DNA from: Diphasiastrum complanatum | Taxonomy: Eukaryota > Streptophyta > Lycopodiopsida > Lycopodiales > Lycopodiaceae | NCBI GenBank assembly: GCA_029204225.1 | Contig: CM055097.1 | Location: forward strand, 7,709,676-7,773,675 | Reading direction: 5' to 3' | DNA: 64,000 nucleotides | In this document: positions 1 through 11,899 of the stretch, piece by piece | How positions within the stretch are numbered: the first letter of the stretch is position 1 | Layout: every line of letters starts with the position of its first letter | Position numbers and translations under genes: made by a program | Notes under the pieces: generated by a model | What the model saw: only the letters and a program-made list of their open reading frames with translations | Told to the model about the DNA's origin: nothing | Databases searched by the model: none

Positions 1-373
1 CATCATTCCATAGTGAGGAGTTAGGATTTTTGGAGCAAATCCAAAGATCCATGATTGGAAAAAGGTCAAAAGGATCTTGAGGTACATTGCATCTACTCAA
101 GATTATGGACTTTGCTTCAAAAGACTAGATCTAAGCCTTCTTGCCTTTTCAGGTAATAAGGTGGATAGGAAGTCCACAAGTGCTTACACAATCTTCTTGG
201 GAGGAAATCTTGTCTCTTGGCAATCCAAGAAACAAGACACTATTTCTTTATCTTCATGTGAAGCCGAATACAAAGGTTTGACTACTACAACCAAAAGAAG
301 TAATGTGGATCAAAAGATTACTAATGGAGCTCGAGACCACTCAAGAGGAGGAACTACCTTGCATCAAATGTGA
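1..373 (+). pseudogene. Ty1/copia RNase H fragment
   Basis: The clearest frame is 77-373. It carries the copia RNase H signature: DRKSTSAYTIFLGG, then LVSWQSKKQDTISLSSCEAEY. In intact elements this domain removes the RNA strand during reverse transcription. The window edge cuts the 5' side, and the frame decays after the EAEY motif, with no polypurine tract or LTR following. It is a dead remnant. The next recognisable element, at 521-953, lies on the other strand and belongs to Ty3/gypsy, so this is a junction of unrelated scraps. Confidence 0.8.
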
Positions 374-520
374 TAGCATCTCGGCCCAATTCCTTGCTAA
401 TAATCCTATTTTCCATAATTTACATCAATATCTGATTCTTTAGAGAATATATTAAGATCATAAGAAGAATCTTCTGAAGTGAAACTAGTGTCACTCATAG
501 GAGTCTCACCTTCATATCTA

Positions 521-953
521 TCATGGCTCTAGGTAATAATATGGTTTACCATGATTTCTTTTCTCACCAGACTGGAATCTTAGTTCTCTAGACTTCCAGT
601 GTACACTTGCATTAGCATGATAAAGCCAAGGTCGTCCGATTAAAACAGAATATAATGACAAACCAAGCGGTTTGATGACAATAAAATTCATCGTAAAAGG
701 CTTGGCTTGTATATACATTGTTACGTCCTTCACTTCACCAGCAGGCTTGTGTCGAATCAGCCAATTTGATATTTCTTTGGGTTGGTTGAATATTCGTCAA
801 TCCCAAGGCATGAGCAGTGTCTTCAATTATTATATTGACACTAGAACCTGAATCAATCGACACTTTCTCAATTAAACATCCAACAATTGTAACGTTGATC
901 TCTGGTGCGCCAAGATCTCCCAGATCAATGGACAATATGCCAAAATTTGACAA
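521..953 (-). pseudogene. Ty3/gypsy aspartic protease remnant
   Basis: Two minus-strand frames (953-735 and 733-521) read as one decayed retropepsin. The first holds the active-site-like stretch VSIDSGSSVNIIIEDTAHAL. The second holds the C-terminal half ending in VLIGRPWLYHANASVHWKS, typical of plant gypsy proteases. The frames are separated by a break near 734, and no flanking reverse transcriptase is visible. Non-functional. Confidence 0.7.
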
Positions 954-1473
954 AGAAATTGGTTTCTTCTTCTTAGGAGAGTAAGACTTTTCAACTGCTT
1001 ACGATAATTATTATTGTCAGTCAGTAATTGTTCAAAAGTAATATTAGGATGAAGAGAACCAATATTTGTGGCAATGTCATAGTCTTTCATCTTCGTTTTT
1101 GAGATATGTTTGTCGATAATAGCCTCCGAAAGTTTTGTCTTCGTAATTTCCACGTCCCTTGTTGGGAAAATGAAAGAGGGTGTGTGAGTGTGAGAAACGC
1201 AATTCGAGATTCTATCTTGAACACACAACAATGGCAAAATGTGCTTAGAATTGGATCTGATACCAATATAAAGTCCTCAATCCAAGGATCCTATTCTAAG
1301 CATGCCAAACTCAAGCAGCACAAGGGAACCTGATGGTGGACAAACCAACCCAACCAAACTTAGATCGAACAGATCTACACCCAAGCTATGGATCAATCAC
1401 AAAGAGGAGTATGGCATCACACCAGCAGCATCTTGCCACCGGTCATGCTATCAAGCATACACTAGTGAGAGCC
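954..1473. other. unassigned retroelement-like DNA
   Basis: No convincing coding signal. It lies between a gypsy protease scrap and an LTR-like repeat, so it is probably decayed gypsy sequence, but I see no motif proving that. Confidence 0.3.
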
Positions 1474-1700
1474 CAATGGGTATACTTATACCCTCCCAGG
1501 CCCATGCACCACTAGTAGTGAACTGTGACACCTCACTAGACACCTCTGCAGCCTATCTGGGCCAAGTCATCCAGTTCCTCAATGACTCACTGATAGACCT
1601 ATACAAATCCACCATCAAGTGTTTAGGCCTACAACCATTAATTATGACCATGTACACATAAGGGCCCCAATTTCCTTATAGTCACAATTAACTTACGGGT
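1474..1700 (+). repeat. LTR-like repeat, copy A (pairs with 8321-8530)
   Basis: This stretch matches 8321-8530 in order: ATGGGTATACTTATAC, then AGTGAACTGTGA, then CAAATCCACCATCA, then GGGCCCCAATT. Copy B directly follows a gypsy chromodomain, so the repeat is probably the start of a gypsy 3' LTR or 3' UTR. The copies differ by many substitutions and indels, so they are old, separate insertions rather than one element's LTR pair. Confidence 0.6.
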
Positions 1701-3060
1701 TGTTGGTCTATTGGTCCCTAGCGTGGACACGCTACCCGAGACCAGCCATGATAATGAAATCGGGTCACGGTTACCTTTCGCAACATAGATGTATATTTGT
1801 CAACTAGAACTTGACAACTTCCTATATTAGATAATCAAACGATGATGGACAATCCAACAACTTTGAGTGGTATGGCAGTACCATGCCCACTTATCTCCAA
1901 AATTTTCAATAATTCAGTGTGACAGTGAACGGCATGAATAGTCAAAACCATTTTCAAAATCAACAAATGGAAGTGCTATTCACACTTCTTCAAAGTTTGG
2001 CATTTTTTTAACTACAGATTTAAACTTGAGCTGTATTTAAAGGAAAATGCAAGATAAGAGACCAAATTTCACAACTAGGAAGAGCAGCCCACCAAGCCTT
2101 TGAGTTGATGTCCACCAATGCCTCCAAAAGCTTTCCAATGTGCCTCTCCTTCAATGCTCCTAAGATCCTTCCAAAAGTAGACAACAACATGGCCTCAAGA
2201 ATTTACCACCCAACCATAACTAGATCCAAGCACAAGCAAGACCTATCTAGCACCCCCTTGCTAAATCACAATCACAAGCATGCTCAGGATCCCACCCCCG
2301 TCTAAGTTTCAAAGATGGTGATCCTCTCAAGAACAAGCAAGAAAAATCTAAGCTCTCTACACGCTAGCAATCCACTAGAGGATAGAAGAAAATCAAAACA
2401 CAAGAAATCTTTCCTCAATTAGGCGGCCTATCCCTCTCTTATAGATGGCCAATGACACACTCCAAAAGCACTATGGAATGCCACACAAGCCAATGAGAAA
2501 AGGGAGGCAAATGAAGGGCCAAGAGGCTCACAAATTAGTGGAAAGTCAAAAGACACCTTCCATAACTTGTGGTTCTTGAATATAACTTCTTGGGTTCTTT
2601 AGGGGCATCTTGGGACCCTAGTAAGTAGGTGCGCCCTCCTACTAGTTCCCCATGACCCTTATGTGATGGCTGACTTTAACCCCAAGGCCTATTATGTGAT
2701 CATGGCTCAAGGTTGAGGCCCAAGGTCTAGGAAAATGACCAATACCCCTGGTAAGGTCCTCCTAACAACTCACTAGGTTCCATACCTCCATCCAAGGCAT
2801 AGACCCCTACATGCCCTTATCCAAGGACACAAGTACCTTAATCCAAAGGCACCTATCCTTAGTCCAAGGGTACTCCTTATCCAAGGGTGACTTGCCATTT
2901 GGCCCCCCAGACACTAAATGGGCGCATAGGGGTTGAAGTACTGCTAGTTACATAGGTATGTAACATTCCTTCCCCCTTAACTTAAATTGTTGGATAGGTT
3001 TATCCACCATTTTCTCCTTTTGTTTTTTCTTTATTCAACATCCTAGTCTGGGATCCTTGG
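1701..3060. other. no recognisable gene
   Basis: I see no supported gene. Short frames (for example 2105-2305) lack family motifs. A degenerate primer-binding site at 3076 suggests part of this stretch is an old 5' LTR on the plus strand, but its borders cannot be fixed. Confidence 0.3.
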
Positions 3061-3075
3061 AGGAGGTCTTAAAAG

Positions 3076-3088
3076 TGGTATCAAAGCC
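3076..3088 (+). other. degenerate retrotransposon primer-binding site
   Basis: TGGTATCAAAGCC differs at one base from TGGTATCAGAGCC, the site complementary to initiator-Met tRNA in plant LTR elements. No gag follows it, so it marks an old, gutted element. Confidence 0.45.
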
Positions 3089-3897
3089 TAATATAGGAGA
3101 AATTGCTTATTGGAAGCACACAAGTGTGCAACCCAAGAAGTAGAGTGAAGGATCTTGCAAGATTGGGGTCATAATCTTCTGGTGTGAAAGTTGAGGCAAA
3201 AGCTTGGATTTTGGGTTCAACCACTTTTTTGAATTTTACAATTTTTTAAGACAATTTTTGTTGATAGGTATGTGCACTACCATGATTTGTAGCAAATTGA
3301 ATGGTTTGAACTCTTAAAAAAGTGAAGTTTAAAACTTTGGTTGAGCTCTTATTGAATCCAGTTTGTTGAAAGAAAAAAAAAAATCACATGAATTGTTAAT
3401 CCCCTTTTGCAATTTTGATTCCAATTCCAATATAGGGCAATTGCTTTCAGCATTGGATTGGGACATATTTGAGGATGGACTTGCAGTATAATGTTGAAAT
3501 TACTCTATTTCAAAATTTGCTTAAATGTCCATAAATGTATCAAATTTTATCAAGATTAAGTTATTCCAAATTCATTGTTGCTTTGTGAAATTCATAAGCC
3601 TTAATTAAGCGTGTTAATTCATAAAAAAACGAGAGTCTACTTCATCTTTTGTTATAGTTTTTTTTTTATTAAGACAATCGTTCATTTCCTATAGGAAAAT
3701 GGCACATGAGGACATTATCGTTATTGGAGAGAGCCAAATTTTTTCCTCCCAGAATTTGACTTGTCTCTCTCACAATAGGAGGATCAATTGATTCCAACCA
3801 CTTGCTCAATACTTTAAATAAAATAGTGCTAGAATTCCACCAGAGTAACAAGTGTCGAAAATAGGTTTGGAAAGTAAAACAAAAAACTTTATCAACT

Positions 3898-4855
3898 TCT
3901 ATTTTCTGTCTCTATGGATTTGAATACCAAGGCAGAAATGAGCTTCGCCCAGATCGGTCATGTCAAATTCGGAAGATAACATTGTCTTGGTCTTTTTTAT
4001 CATATTGGTAATGTTGCAGAAAACAATGTATCATCCACATATAAAGTGATAATGATAAAAGACTGTTGCACTGCTTTGAAGTAAACATTAGAATATGAAG
4101 AGCTAGGTGTGTAGCCGTGATCAATAAGAAAAGTATTGATCCTTTGAAACCATGCTCGAGCAGATTGCTTCAAGCCATAAAGTGCCTTATGGAGTTTACA
4201 CACATGATTGTGTTTACCCTCGATAATATAACCTTCAAGTTGCACTATGTAAATGTCTTCTTCGATAACTCCATTGAGATATGCCATCTGTACATCCATT
4301 TGATGTATTTCCAAATCTATTGCAGCAGCAAATGATAGCAAAAGTCGAATAGAATAATGCTTGACTACTGAATTGAAAGTCTCAGTGTAATCGACGTTGT
4401 ATACCTGAGAGAATCCTCTGGCGACAAGTCGGGGCTTTTCTTCTATCGATGCTTCCGTTTGCTTTGTACTTGACTTTGAAAATCCATTTGCTATCAACTA
4501 TGTTTTTGCTAGCAGGTAATTTGACAATCGTCCATGTCTGGTTCTTGATAAGAGATGAATACTCTTTATCCATAGCTTCTTTCCATAGATCGGAATCTGG
4601 CTAACTGAGTGCCTCTTCGACAGTTGTCAGCTCGTGAACAAGGTAGGCTGCAGACTCGTCGATATACCTGATAGGTGGTCTGCTACCTCTCGATGATCTT
4701 CTGGGAAATAGAGGAAGTTGATCATTTTCATCATACTGTAGTTGCTGAACTGCAACATCATCATCTTCTGATTCATCGTTGATATGTTGTTCATCGAAAG
4801 TAGATGAGCTTGGACCTTCAATGGGAATAGTCGACTGAGGAACTGAGAAGTTCAA
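3898..4855 (-). pseudogene. Ty1/copia reverse transcriptase remnant
   Basis: Minus-strand frames run from an acidic linker (4855-4601) through the RT start (4573-4382, with NQTWTIVKLP and DSKWIFKVK) into a long RT frame (4497-4000) with PRLVARGFSQ, IHQMDVQMAYLNG, LHKALYGLKQ and the catalytic YVDD box. Past a stop, the RT connection (SSEFDMTDLG, then CLGIQIHRDR) continues to about 3898. The breaks are a frameshift near 4440, a stop between linker and RT, and loss of RNase H. Non-functional. It abuts a truncated gypsy LTR at 4886. Confidence 0.88.
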
Positions 4856-4885
4856 TATGTTAGGAGAATCTGACAGGTCGACCTG

Positions 4886-5018
4886 ATGTACAACCTATAT
4901 GATCTATCTAAATGACTTAGACTGTGGGAACAGGCTCCACACATGTCTAATGATGATAGGTACAAGTCATTATCGTATTTACAAGATTTGATTAAGTTAG
5001 CTTTTGCCAATTTTAACA
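4886..5018 (-). repeat. truncated 3' LTR of a gypsy deletion derivative
   Basis: Nearly identical to 6782-6927 apart from a short deletion and point changes. On the minus strand it begins TGTTAAAATTGG directly after a purine-rich tract. It breaks off at 4886 against the copia remnant. It pairs with the full LTR at 6093-6927. Confidence 0.75.
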
Positions 5019-5035
5019 CTCCTCCTCAAAACCAA
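5019..5035 (-). other. polypurine tract of the gypsy derivative
   Basis: On the minus strand the sequence reads GGTTTTGAGGAGGAG immediately before the LTR start TGTTAAAA. This is the expected place and composition for second-strand priming. Confidence 0.65.
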
Positions 5036-5264
5036 CTTGATACATCTATGGTACATCTATTTACAAAACTTAAGGCTGATCATTGTAGGTTCATAGGTGT
5101 GAAGATCAGCAATGAGTTTGATGAAGATTCGAGATCACCATTGCCATGATAGTGCCTCCTCAATCCACCTTTGAAATACAAATTTTTTTTCAAAGCAAAG
5201 TAATTCTTCAAAAGATGTCATGGGAGCATAAATTGAACTATTTTCATTTTGTGATTGCTCCTCC

Positions 5265-5609
5265 TTAATCTTGAGCCAAACAATGCACTTCCAAATGAAA
5301 ACCTTCTAAAGGTTTGAAATGTGTGGTGATGGACTTTGGAAGACAAATCTTGTAAGTCCTTGTGAGACTCCAAACCTCATGCATCTTTCCACAAAGGAAA
5401 CACCTTTTCTTGGATTTGTCCTTCTTGATTTTGCACTTTGAAGCTTCATCCTTCACCTCGGCCCGCTTGCTTTGGTTCTCCTTGGATGGATTGGTCTTCT
5501 TTCTATTGATGAGGAAGTAAAAAGCTATCTTGAAGTTTTTCTCTACAATGGCAATGATTTGGTGCTCTTTGACAAAAGTCACTAGGTTAGGTCCCCTACC
5601 TACCTCCAA
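5265..5609 (-). pseudogene. gag-like remnant of the gypsy derivative
   Basis: A lysine-rich minus-strand frame with KKDKSKKRCFLCGKMHEV, resembling the basic region and first half of a gag zinc knuckle (CxxC). The later His and Cys are not conserved. It lies between the primer-binding site (6080) and the polypurine tract (5019) of one minus-strand element whose whole internal region is only about 1.06 kb. No protease, RT or integrase is present. Confidence 0.5.
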
Positions 5610-6079
5610 AAAAATGTCAATAACTCAATCTAGGATCAACCATTTTGATTGAAATCACTTGCACCTAAATCCTTACTCACATAGCTTCCAAACAAGTGCT
5701 CACTTGCTTGATTTGGTTCTACCTTGAGATCACAACAAATACTCAAAGTGGATGGATCTCACACATGCCTGATAACAGTAGTCTGTGCTATACCTTCAAT
5801 GAACCAAAAAAATAGATTTTTGGCCGAGTTAGAACAAAGATCCTATTGGAAACTAGTCGAGATCACAAAATCTTCTCAAAGCTTGATCTTTCACTCTCAC
5901 AACTTGTATGAAGCACAACTTGAAAATCACTTAGATATGGTGAAAGTACAAGTAAATCAGGCTCTCACATGTGTGGGAAGTAATCGTTTGGTTAGACTTG
6001 TCCTCTCTCAAACTGATTTTAGCACCAATGCCTTTAACAAAATGGAGAGATCTTGATCATCATCTATGCTCTTAGACTT

Positions 6080-6092
6080 GGCTCTGATACCA
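6080..6092 (-). other. primer-binding site (initiator-Met tRNA)
   Basis: The minus strand reads TGGTATCAGAGCC, a perfect plant LTR-element primer site. It lies directly inside the LTR border at 6093 (LTR end TTTTTGACA). Confidence 0.8.
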
Positions 6093-6927
6093 TGTCAAAA
6101 ATCAGGGAATAGGACTCAATTAGATCAACAAAAGATCAATAAGAGTGATTGGCAACTTGGAATATTGATCTATCTCCAAACTAGCATCCAAAATTAGCTT
6201 TTACTTGACAATTTCTACACATTCAAGTAAGAACAATAAAAAATAATGATCAAAAGCCTTCACACGTGTGAAGTACAGTATGTGTACGACCTTATACCAA
6301 CAAAAATGATTACTTATCATTTCCTAGGCATTCATTCACAAATAGAGTGAAAACACTTAGATTGCTCCCAAATCAATGTCTTTCTTCATTAATCTCAAAG
6401 TGGATCCATCATGGATTAAATACAAAATCATCATACTCTCTCTCTAAGCCACTTCCAGCACATGTGAGACAAGTCATAGTGCTTATCCATATCCACTTTG
6501 GCTAAGATTCCATTAATTTTCCACATCGTCATTGGTGGCTAGTGTTGACCTTGTAGATTCCTACAAATTAGGAGATAGGTCCTACAATCTAGGAGATTCG
6601 ACATTTGACTTGAATGAAAACTATATACAATGGATCTGAACTTTTTACGTTATATTTCTCACGTGGAAACCACTCCTACCCATGTGATATATATAGCATT
6701 TCTACCACTAGAATGGTGCCAAGTGGCATACTACTAAACTAGTTTTTGGCCAATTTAACCACTAGTTTCAAAATTAAATGAGATGTACAACCTATATGAT
6801 CTATCTAAATGACTTAGGCATAGATTTCACACGTGGGAACAGGCTGCACACATGTCTAATGATGATAGGTACAAGTCATTATGGTATTTACAATATTTGA
6901 TCAAGTTAGCTTTTGCCAATTTTAACA
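6093..6927 (-). repeat. 5' LTR (835 bp) of the gypsy deletion derivative
   Basis: On the plus strand the segment starts TGTCAAAA and ends TTTTAACA, giving TG..CA ends on either strand. The primer-binding site touches one border, and the other border's last 146 bp recur at 4886-5018 beside a polypurine tract. Together these define a minus-strand element at 4886-6927. The LTR is far larger than the coding remnant, as in non-autonomous derivatives. Confidence 0.75.
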
Positions 6928-7054
6928 TACTATAGGACAGAATCAATGGCAGTAGATTACTTTACAAAGGCTCTGTCAAAGGAGCACCATCTCAAATTCA
7001 ATGACATGTTGAATATGAAAATCAAAAGTTTCCAGGATCCACATTAAGGGGGAG
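6928..7054 (+). pseudogene. Ty1/copia RNase H tail and polypurine tract
   Basis: The plus strand encodes the usual C-terminal copia tail (DYFTKALSKEHHLKF) followed by a polypurine tract, AAGGGGGAG at 7046-7054. It joins the gypsy LTR end at 6928 directly, so an upstream break removed the rest of pol. Confidence 0.75.
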
Positions 7055-7674
7055 TGTTGGAATTCAATGCTCAGCCTCAAATCCATTCAATAATGAGCAT
7101 CCTGAAAAACCAAAAATAGAAGGCTCGAATTTTTTAACAGAGGATCAAAAAATTCAGGATCGAATTTTCTAGAATTTTTCGATACTGGATCGACTTGAAA
7201 AATCCTATATTTTTCGAGTCAGTATTTTTGAGTCATTGTACATTTTTCGATACTTGTAAATTTTGATACTATCGATCTAAAATCCGACCCAACAACTTCA
7301 TGTTGACAATCCGCCCACTTTGTACATTCATTAATTGTAATGAGGCGGTTGTAATAACTACAATAAAAGGTTGTTGTAGATATATTGTAGAATGTCAATC
7401 CTAGAATCTTCATCAGAAAACTTCTTCTGATTATTTGAGTTTCTGTAACCAGAGTTATCACTCTCAATGATTGTAAGCTGAAGTTATCACTTCAAGCATT
7501 GTACTCACCATTTGATATTCATCAGAGTGCTAATTTTTAGTCCTACTACTATATCGTTTCATTGTGCACAGTGTTTGAATCATTCAATTTGAATATTCTG
7601 CTGTTGTTTGTGGTGTTTCTGATCCTACACGCACCCACTCGAGCTTCTGCTGACTAACCTCTCGATTTCCGACA
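7055..7674 (+). repeat. copia 3' LTR (about 620 bp)
   Basis: Starts TGTTGGAATTCAATG right after the polypurine tract and reaches a TTTCCGACA end, giving TG..CA termini. The 5' border is firm. The 3' border is inferred from the CA end and the change into gypsy coding sequence by about 7735. Confidence 0.6.
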
Positions 7675-7734
7675 GGATGATAGGGGCATCATTGTCATGA
7701 AGTGAGCTCTCATTTCCAACATAGTATTGGCATG

Positions 7735-8343
7735 AAGAACCTAAGGGTGCAAACCGCAGCTGATTTACCTATGGATATGCAAGAAATGTTATAGCTGGCT
7801 AAAGATAGCATAAGAAGTGCCAAGGATAGGGCGAGGCACTATGTTGATCTATCTCAGAAGCACAAGAAATTCAAGGTCAATGACATGGTGTTTTTGAGGG
7901 TCCCTAGTCATGCTAGAGTCTTGAAAACTGGTACGTGTGCAAATTTGGCACCTAGGTATTGTTGTCCTTTTAAAGTTATCCATGTGACAAGGTCGCATAC
8001 AAACTAGATCTTCCAGCTAATGTTGAAATTCATCATGTTTTTCACGTTAGTAAGCTAAACCCTTGTTGGGGGTTGGGAAAACTCTGGTCCCTGTGGAAGA
8101 TCTAGTAGAGCTTCTTCGTGATGAGTCTGTGAGTGGACCACCTGAATTAATGGCAAATGTTAATAGACAGCAGAAAACTCTAAAGAATAGAGTGCTTCGA
8201 GAATTTTTAATCAGGTGGAGGGGCAAGTCAGAAGAAGAAGATACTTGGGAAAAGGAGGCTGATCTTCAGAAGAATTTTCCAAATTTTTCTTACAAAATCA
8301 AGCTCTCTCGAAAGGAGGCCTATGGGTATACTTATACTCTCTA
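7735..8343 (+). pseudogene. Ty3/gypsy chromovirus integrase C-terminus with chromodomain
   Basis: The first part resembles the integrase C-terminal domain (RHYVDLSQKHKKFKVNDMVF, then a LAPRY-type motif). A frame change near 8000-8060 leads into an intact chromodomain-like segment (8063-8343) with REFLIRWRGKSEEEDTWE and a QKNFPNF tail. Chromodomains direct integration in chromoviruses. Stops in the first part show decay. The LTR-like repeat at 8321 overlaps the end of this frame. Confidence 0.82.
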
Positions 8344-8530
8344 AAGTTCCACCTCAACTAGGAGTGAACTGTGATAGTCGAATTGGGCCACATTAGCCAC
8401 TCCCCTATGAGTCATTGCTAATTCCATGCAAATCCACCATCATGAATTTTAGGCCTCTAGACCATTAATTACGACTCTAATACCATGAGGGCCCCAATTC
8501 CTCATAGCCATAATTTATGTAGGGGGTCGA
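8321..8530 (+). repeat. LTR-like repeat, copy B (pairs with 1474-1700)
   Basis: Homologous to 1474-1700, beginning at the shared ATGGGTATACTTATAC and ending near GGGCCCCAATT. Its place at the end of a chromodomain frame identifies the family as the 3' end of a gypsy element. Confidence 0.6.
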
Positions 8531-8869
8531 GATAGGCATGCTGGCCTCTTTACAGGAAACTAATCTAAAATTAGTTCAATCCTGGACATAATTTAAAGCT
8601 TTGAACTTAGCCTCATTGATAATTGAGGTGCAATAACTACACTATTAGTCAATGACAAAAAAGAGATGTAACCGAGTGTTGCCTAAGGCGTGACACGACT
8701 GTGATGTCACCTGTAAAAAAAGGTGGCCAACAGATCCTTTTGAAAAAGTAGTTGACAAGATGTCTCCTCTAATAATAGCTTTTAGATAGCATAGGAGAGA
8801 GAAAGTTGCAATAGGAAATAGAGTGAGAGACAACAACTTTCTCTAAGATATGGAACCTTATCAAGGAGA

Positions 8870-9440
8870 GGCCATTGAGGTTAACTTTGGAGCTAGCACA
8901 TTTGTAGAGTGGCTTTATGAGTTTAAGAACGTACTTGGGTTGTCCAATTTTCTCACAAAAATAAAAGACATAGTTTTAATCAAGTATATCAATGGCTTTA
9001 TCTAGGTCAAATAACTTGACCATGGCTTTATGTTTGTAGTTGCCAGCATGTCCAATAGTAGACAAAAAATTTAGTATGGTGGTAGTAATGGCTTTACCAT
9101 GAAAAAACTACGTTGTTCTTCAAAGATGACTTTGTTGATGATCGAAGAGAGTGAACTAGCCAAGACTCTCACCACTATTTGTAAGCGATATTCCAACATT
9201 GTGAGATGAAAAAAGTTTGATTCTCTTAGAGGCTTTGATTTTAAGAATCATTTTGACAAGACCTTTCGAAATGCATGAGGGAAAGGCTCCATAATCTAGG
9301 CTTCGCAAATAATGTTCAGAATACTAGGATCAAGTACATTCCAATAAACCTAAAATAGTTTAGGTAGGATCCCATCTATTTCAGGAGTCCTATCTTTTGG
9401 TATTTTCTCAAGAACATTAAGACTTCATAAAAGGTGGTGG
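8870..9440 (-). pseudogene. LINE (non-LTR) reverse transcriptase remnant
   Basis: Conceptual minus-strand reading shows, in order but in shifting frames, a PGIDGILPKLF-like block, a block resembling the 'fP..f..g.i..I.K' region, a YRLQIVVRVLASSLSSII block and a MVKLFDLDKAID block. These match the early finger and palm blocks of plant L1-type RT. Stops and frameshifts are numerous and no endonuclease is visible. No open frame over 63 codons remains. Confidence 0.55.
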
Positions 9441-10013
9441 GCTAGTTTAAAGCACTAGAATCAACTCCATAGATAGTACAGCCAACTTGAAAAGATTCTT
9501 GTAGTCTAGCGAGTTCTACAATAGGCCCTTTGATTGAGTTTCAACAAGTGGTTCTTGAAATGGTTGACCATATGGTATGGATCATAACAATTAAACTCAC
9601 TCAATTGAGTATATGTTAAAATTTGAGACCTTTTTTATAATCAATGGAGGATGGCAACTCTCATTATTTGAACCAATTTAATTGTCATCTTTTCATCAAT
9701 GCTTTGTGATTATCTTATTTTTTGAGGTGGACCCTACAAAGAGGCTTAAAGTCATGATGTAAAAAATGGAAACTTCCTTTAAGCTTTTGTTGGAGATGAC
9801 TTATTGATGGAACATTTGCTGTTGGATTCTAGAGGTCCTAAGTATCTCTTTGGATCCATTAAAGTTAGTGAGGAGACTAGGGCTAACATTACATCAATAA
9901 GTTGAGCTTGAGTAGAAGATTTTGAGATGGTAATGATTTACATTTTTTTTTAGTGTAGGGTTTGGGTTTTCAGATAAAAGTTTAGAACATGATTTGAGAT
10001 AGTAGAAAAGTTG
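9441..10013. other. no recognisable gene
   Basis: AT-rich, without coding signal or clear repeat. It may be further LINE decay, which I cannot show. Confidence 0.3.
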
Positions 10014-10024
10014 TGTCACTACTT

Positions 10025-10126
<102 letters not shown>

Positions 10127-10493
10127 ACACAACAACAACAAAAAAGTGGCAACTTCATGCTTTTTTTGTTGTCCATGTTTTGTTTGGGAGGAGGGGACTT
10201 GCACTGGAGACAGGCACTTTCATTTTGGCTACGTTGTCATCTTGTTGTGGATATGTTTCTTTTTCTTATTTTTTAAAGTTTGACCGTCAATTTTTAATGG
10301 CATTTGACGTGCTACTTTTTTTAACCATGTAGTGTTAAATAAAACTTGCAAAACCTACAAAATATTTAGTCATAGATGGTCAAATTCCTCGAGCAAGCAC
10401 ATTCTTAGAATCGTTAACTCTTTATATAAGATTAAAAAAGTTCAAAAAGTATTTGATTCTAACAATGTCACTACTTGCACATGTGTGCATGAA

Positions 10494-10495
<2 letters not shown>

Positions 10496-10538
<43 letters not shown>

Positions 10539-10572
10539 CAACAACAACAACAACAACAACAATAACAACAAT
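10496..10572 (+). repeat. (CA)n then (CAA)n microsatellite
   Basis: A CA tract to about 10537 passing into a CAA tract in tandem unit 2. It is the expanded counterpart of the short CACAACAACAAC that follows (TG)n in unit 1. Confidence 0.95.
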
Positions 10573-10916
10573 TGTGAACAAAGTAGGAACTTAATGTTTT
10601 TTGTTGTTTTCCATGTTTTGTTTGGAGGGAGGGGACTTGCATTGGAGATGGGCACTTCCATGTTGGCTACGTTGTCATCTTGTGTGGATATCTCTCTTTT
10701 CCTTATTTTTTAAAGCTTGATTGTCAATTTTTCAAAGTTTGATTGTCAATTTTTCAATGACATTTGATGTGCTACCTTTTTGACCATGTAGTTTTGAATA
10801 AAACTTGCAAAACCCACAAAATATTTACACATAGGTGGTCAAAACCCTCGAGCAAGCACATTCTTAGAATCGCTCTTTATATAAGATTCAAAAAAGTTCA
10901 AAAAGTATTTTATTCT

Positions 10917-11880
10917 TATAGTGGATCTCTCGATGCTTAGATGGAAAATGGTTCAATTCCAAATTTTTGGTATTCTATCTCCATTGCCATTGAATATTAA
11001 GTAGTATAAATACTCAATACCTAAACTAAGGCTTCATTCAGATGGAGAAATAACAATGTTTTTTTTTTTCTTTTTGGGTGCATCGAGTAACTACAATAGG
11101 ATCATTATGTGCTCAATGTGCCAAAGGTCAAGCCAACTTTAGAGCATATGTCCAATCTGTGGTAGTTGGAATGTGAGCCTACAAAAACTTGATCCCATTC
11201 AACGCTTATCCATTGTTGAGATTTGATGGATGTTTTGCATGTCAAAGCTCACTTCAAAATGTATTTGAAAGACAAGAAACTTTTGCGAGCATCAACATTG
11301 GATGAAAGTTTGCTTTGTCAAAGATTCATTTGTCTAGCAACTTGAAAAGTGCATGTCAAGTAATTCTAAGATTTATGATGGTGATGTAAATTATGAATAT
11401 CTTGTGGAATACATTAAACAATTAATAAATGTACAGATTGATTTTATGCCTCAAAAGCTCTAGCACTAGAGATCAAGAAATCAAGAGAAGAACGAAATTT
11501 ATTTCGACCCTAAGAATCAAAATCTAAATAGATCTTTGGCTTGGATCAATGGATCAAATCGAATTGGATCTATTTTAATCCCTAGAGTCAAAATAAAAAT
11601 CACAACCCACTCATTTCGACCCTACATATATTTCGATCCTTGATCTTATATTGAACCCTAGAATTTTTTGACATTGTGGCTATTTGATCTAGGAACTGGA
11701 TCATTTATATTTCGACCCAGAGAAAGTACATTTGTTTTTCACCCAAAGTTGACAACTATCCACCATGTACTTAGAAATCATATATCAAAGCGATGGTCAT
11801 CTAACATAGAACAAATTAGGTAATAATAGTTAATTGTTTATAAGCATCAATACTTAGCTACAGATTTCCATTAAAGATCG
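10917..11880. other. no recognisable gene
   Basis: AT-rich non-coding DNA. The part near 11500-11720 may be decayed LTR sequence of the minus-strand copia element that follows, but no border or polypurine tract could be fixed. Confidence 0.3.
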
Positions 11881-11899
11881 TTGTTGAATACGATCTTGA

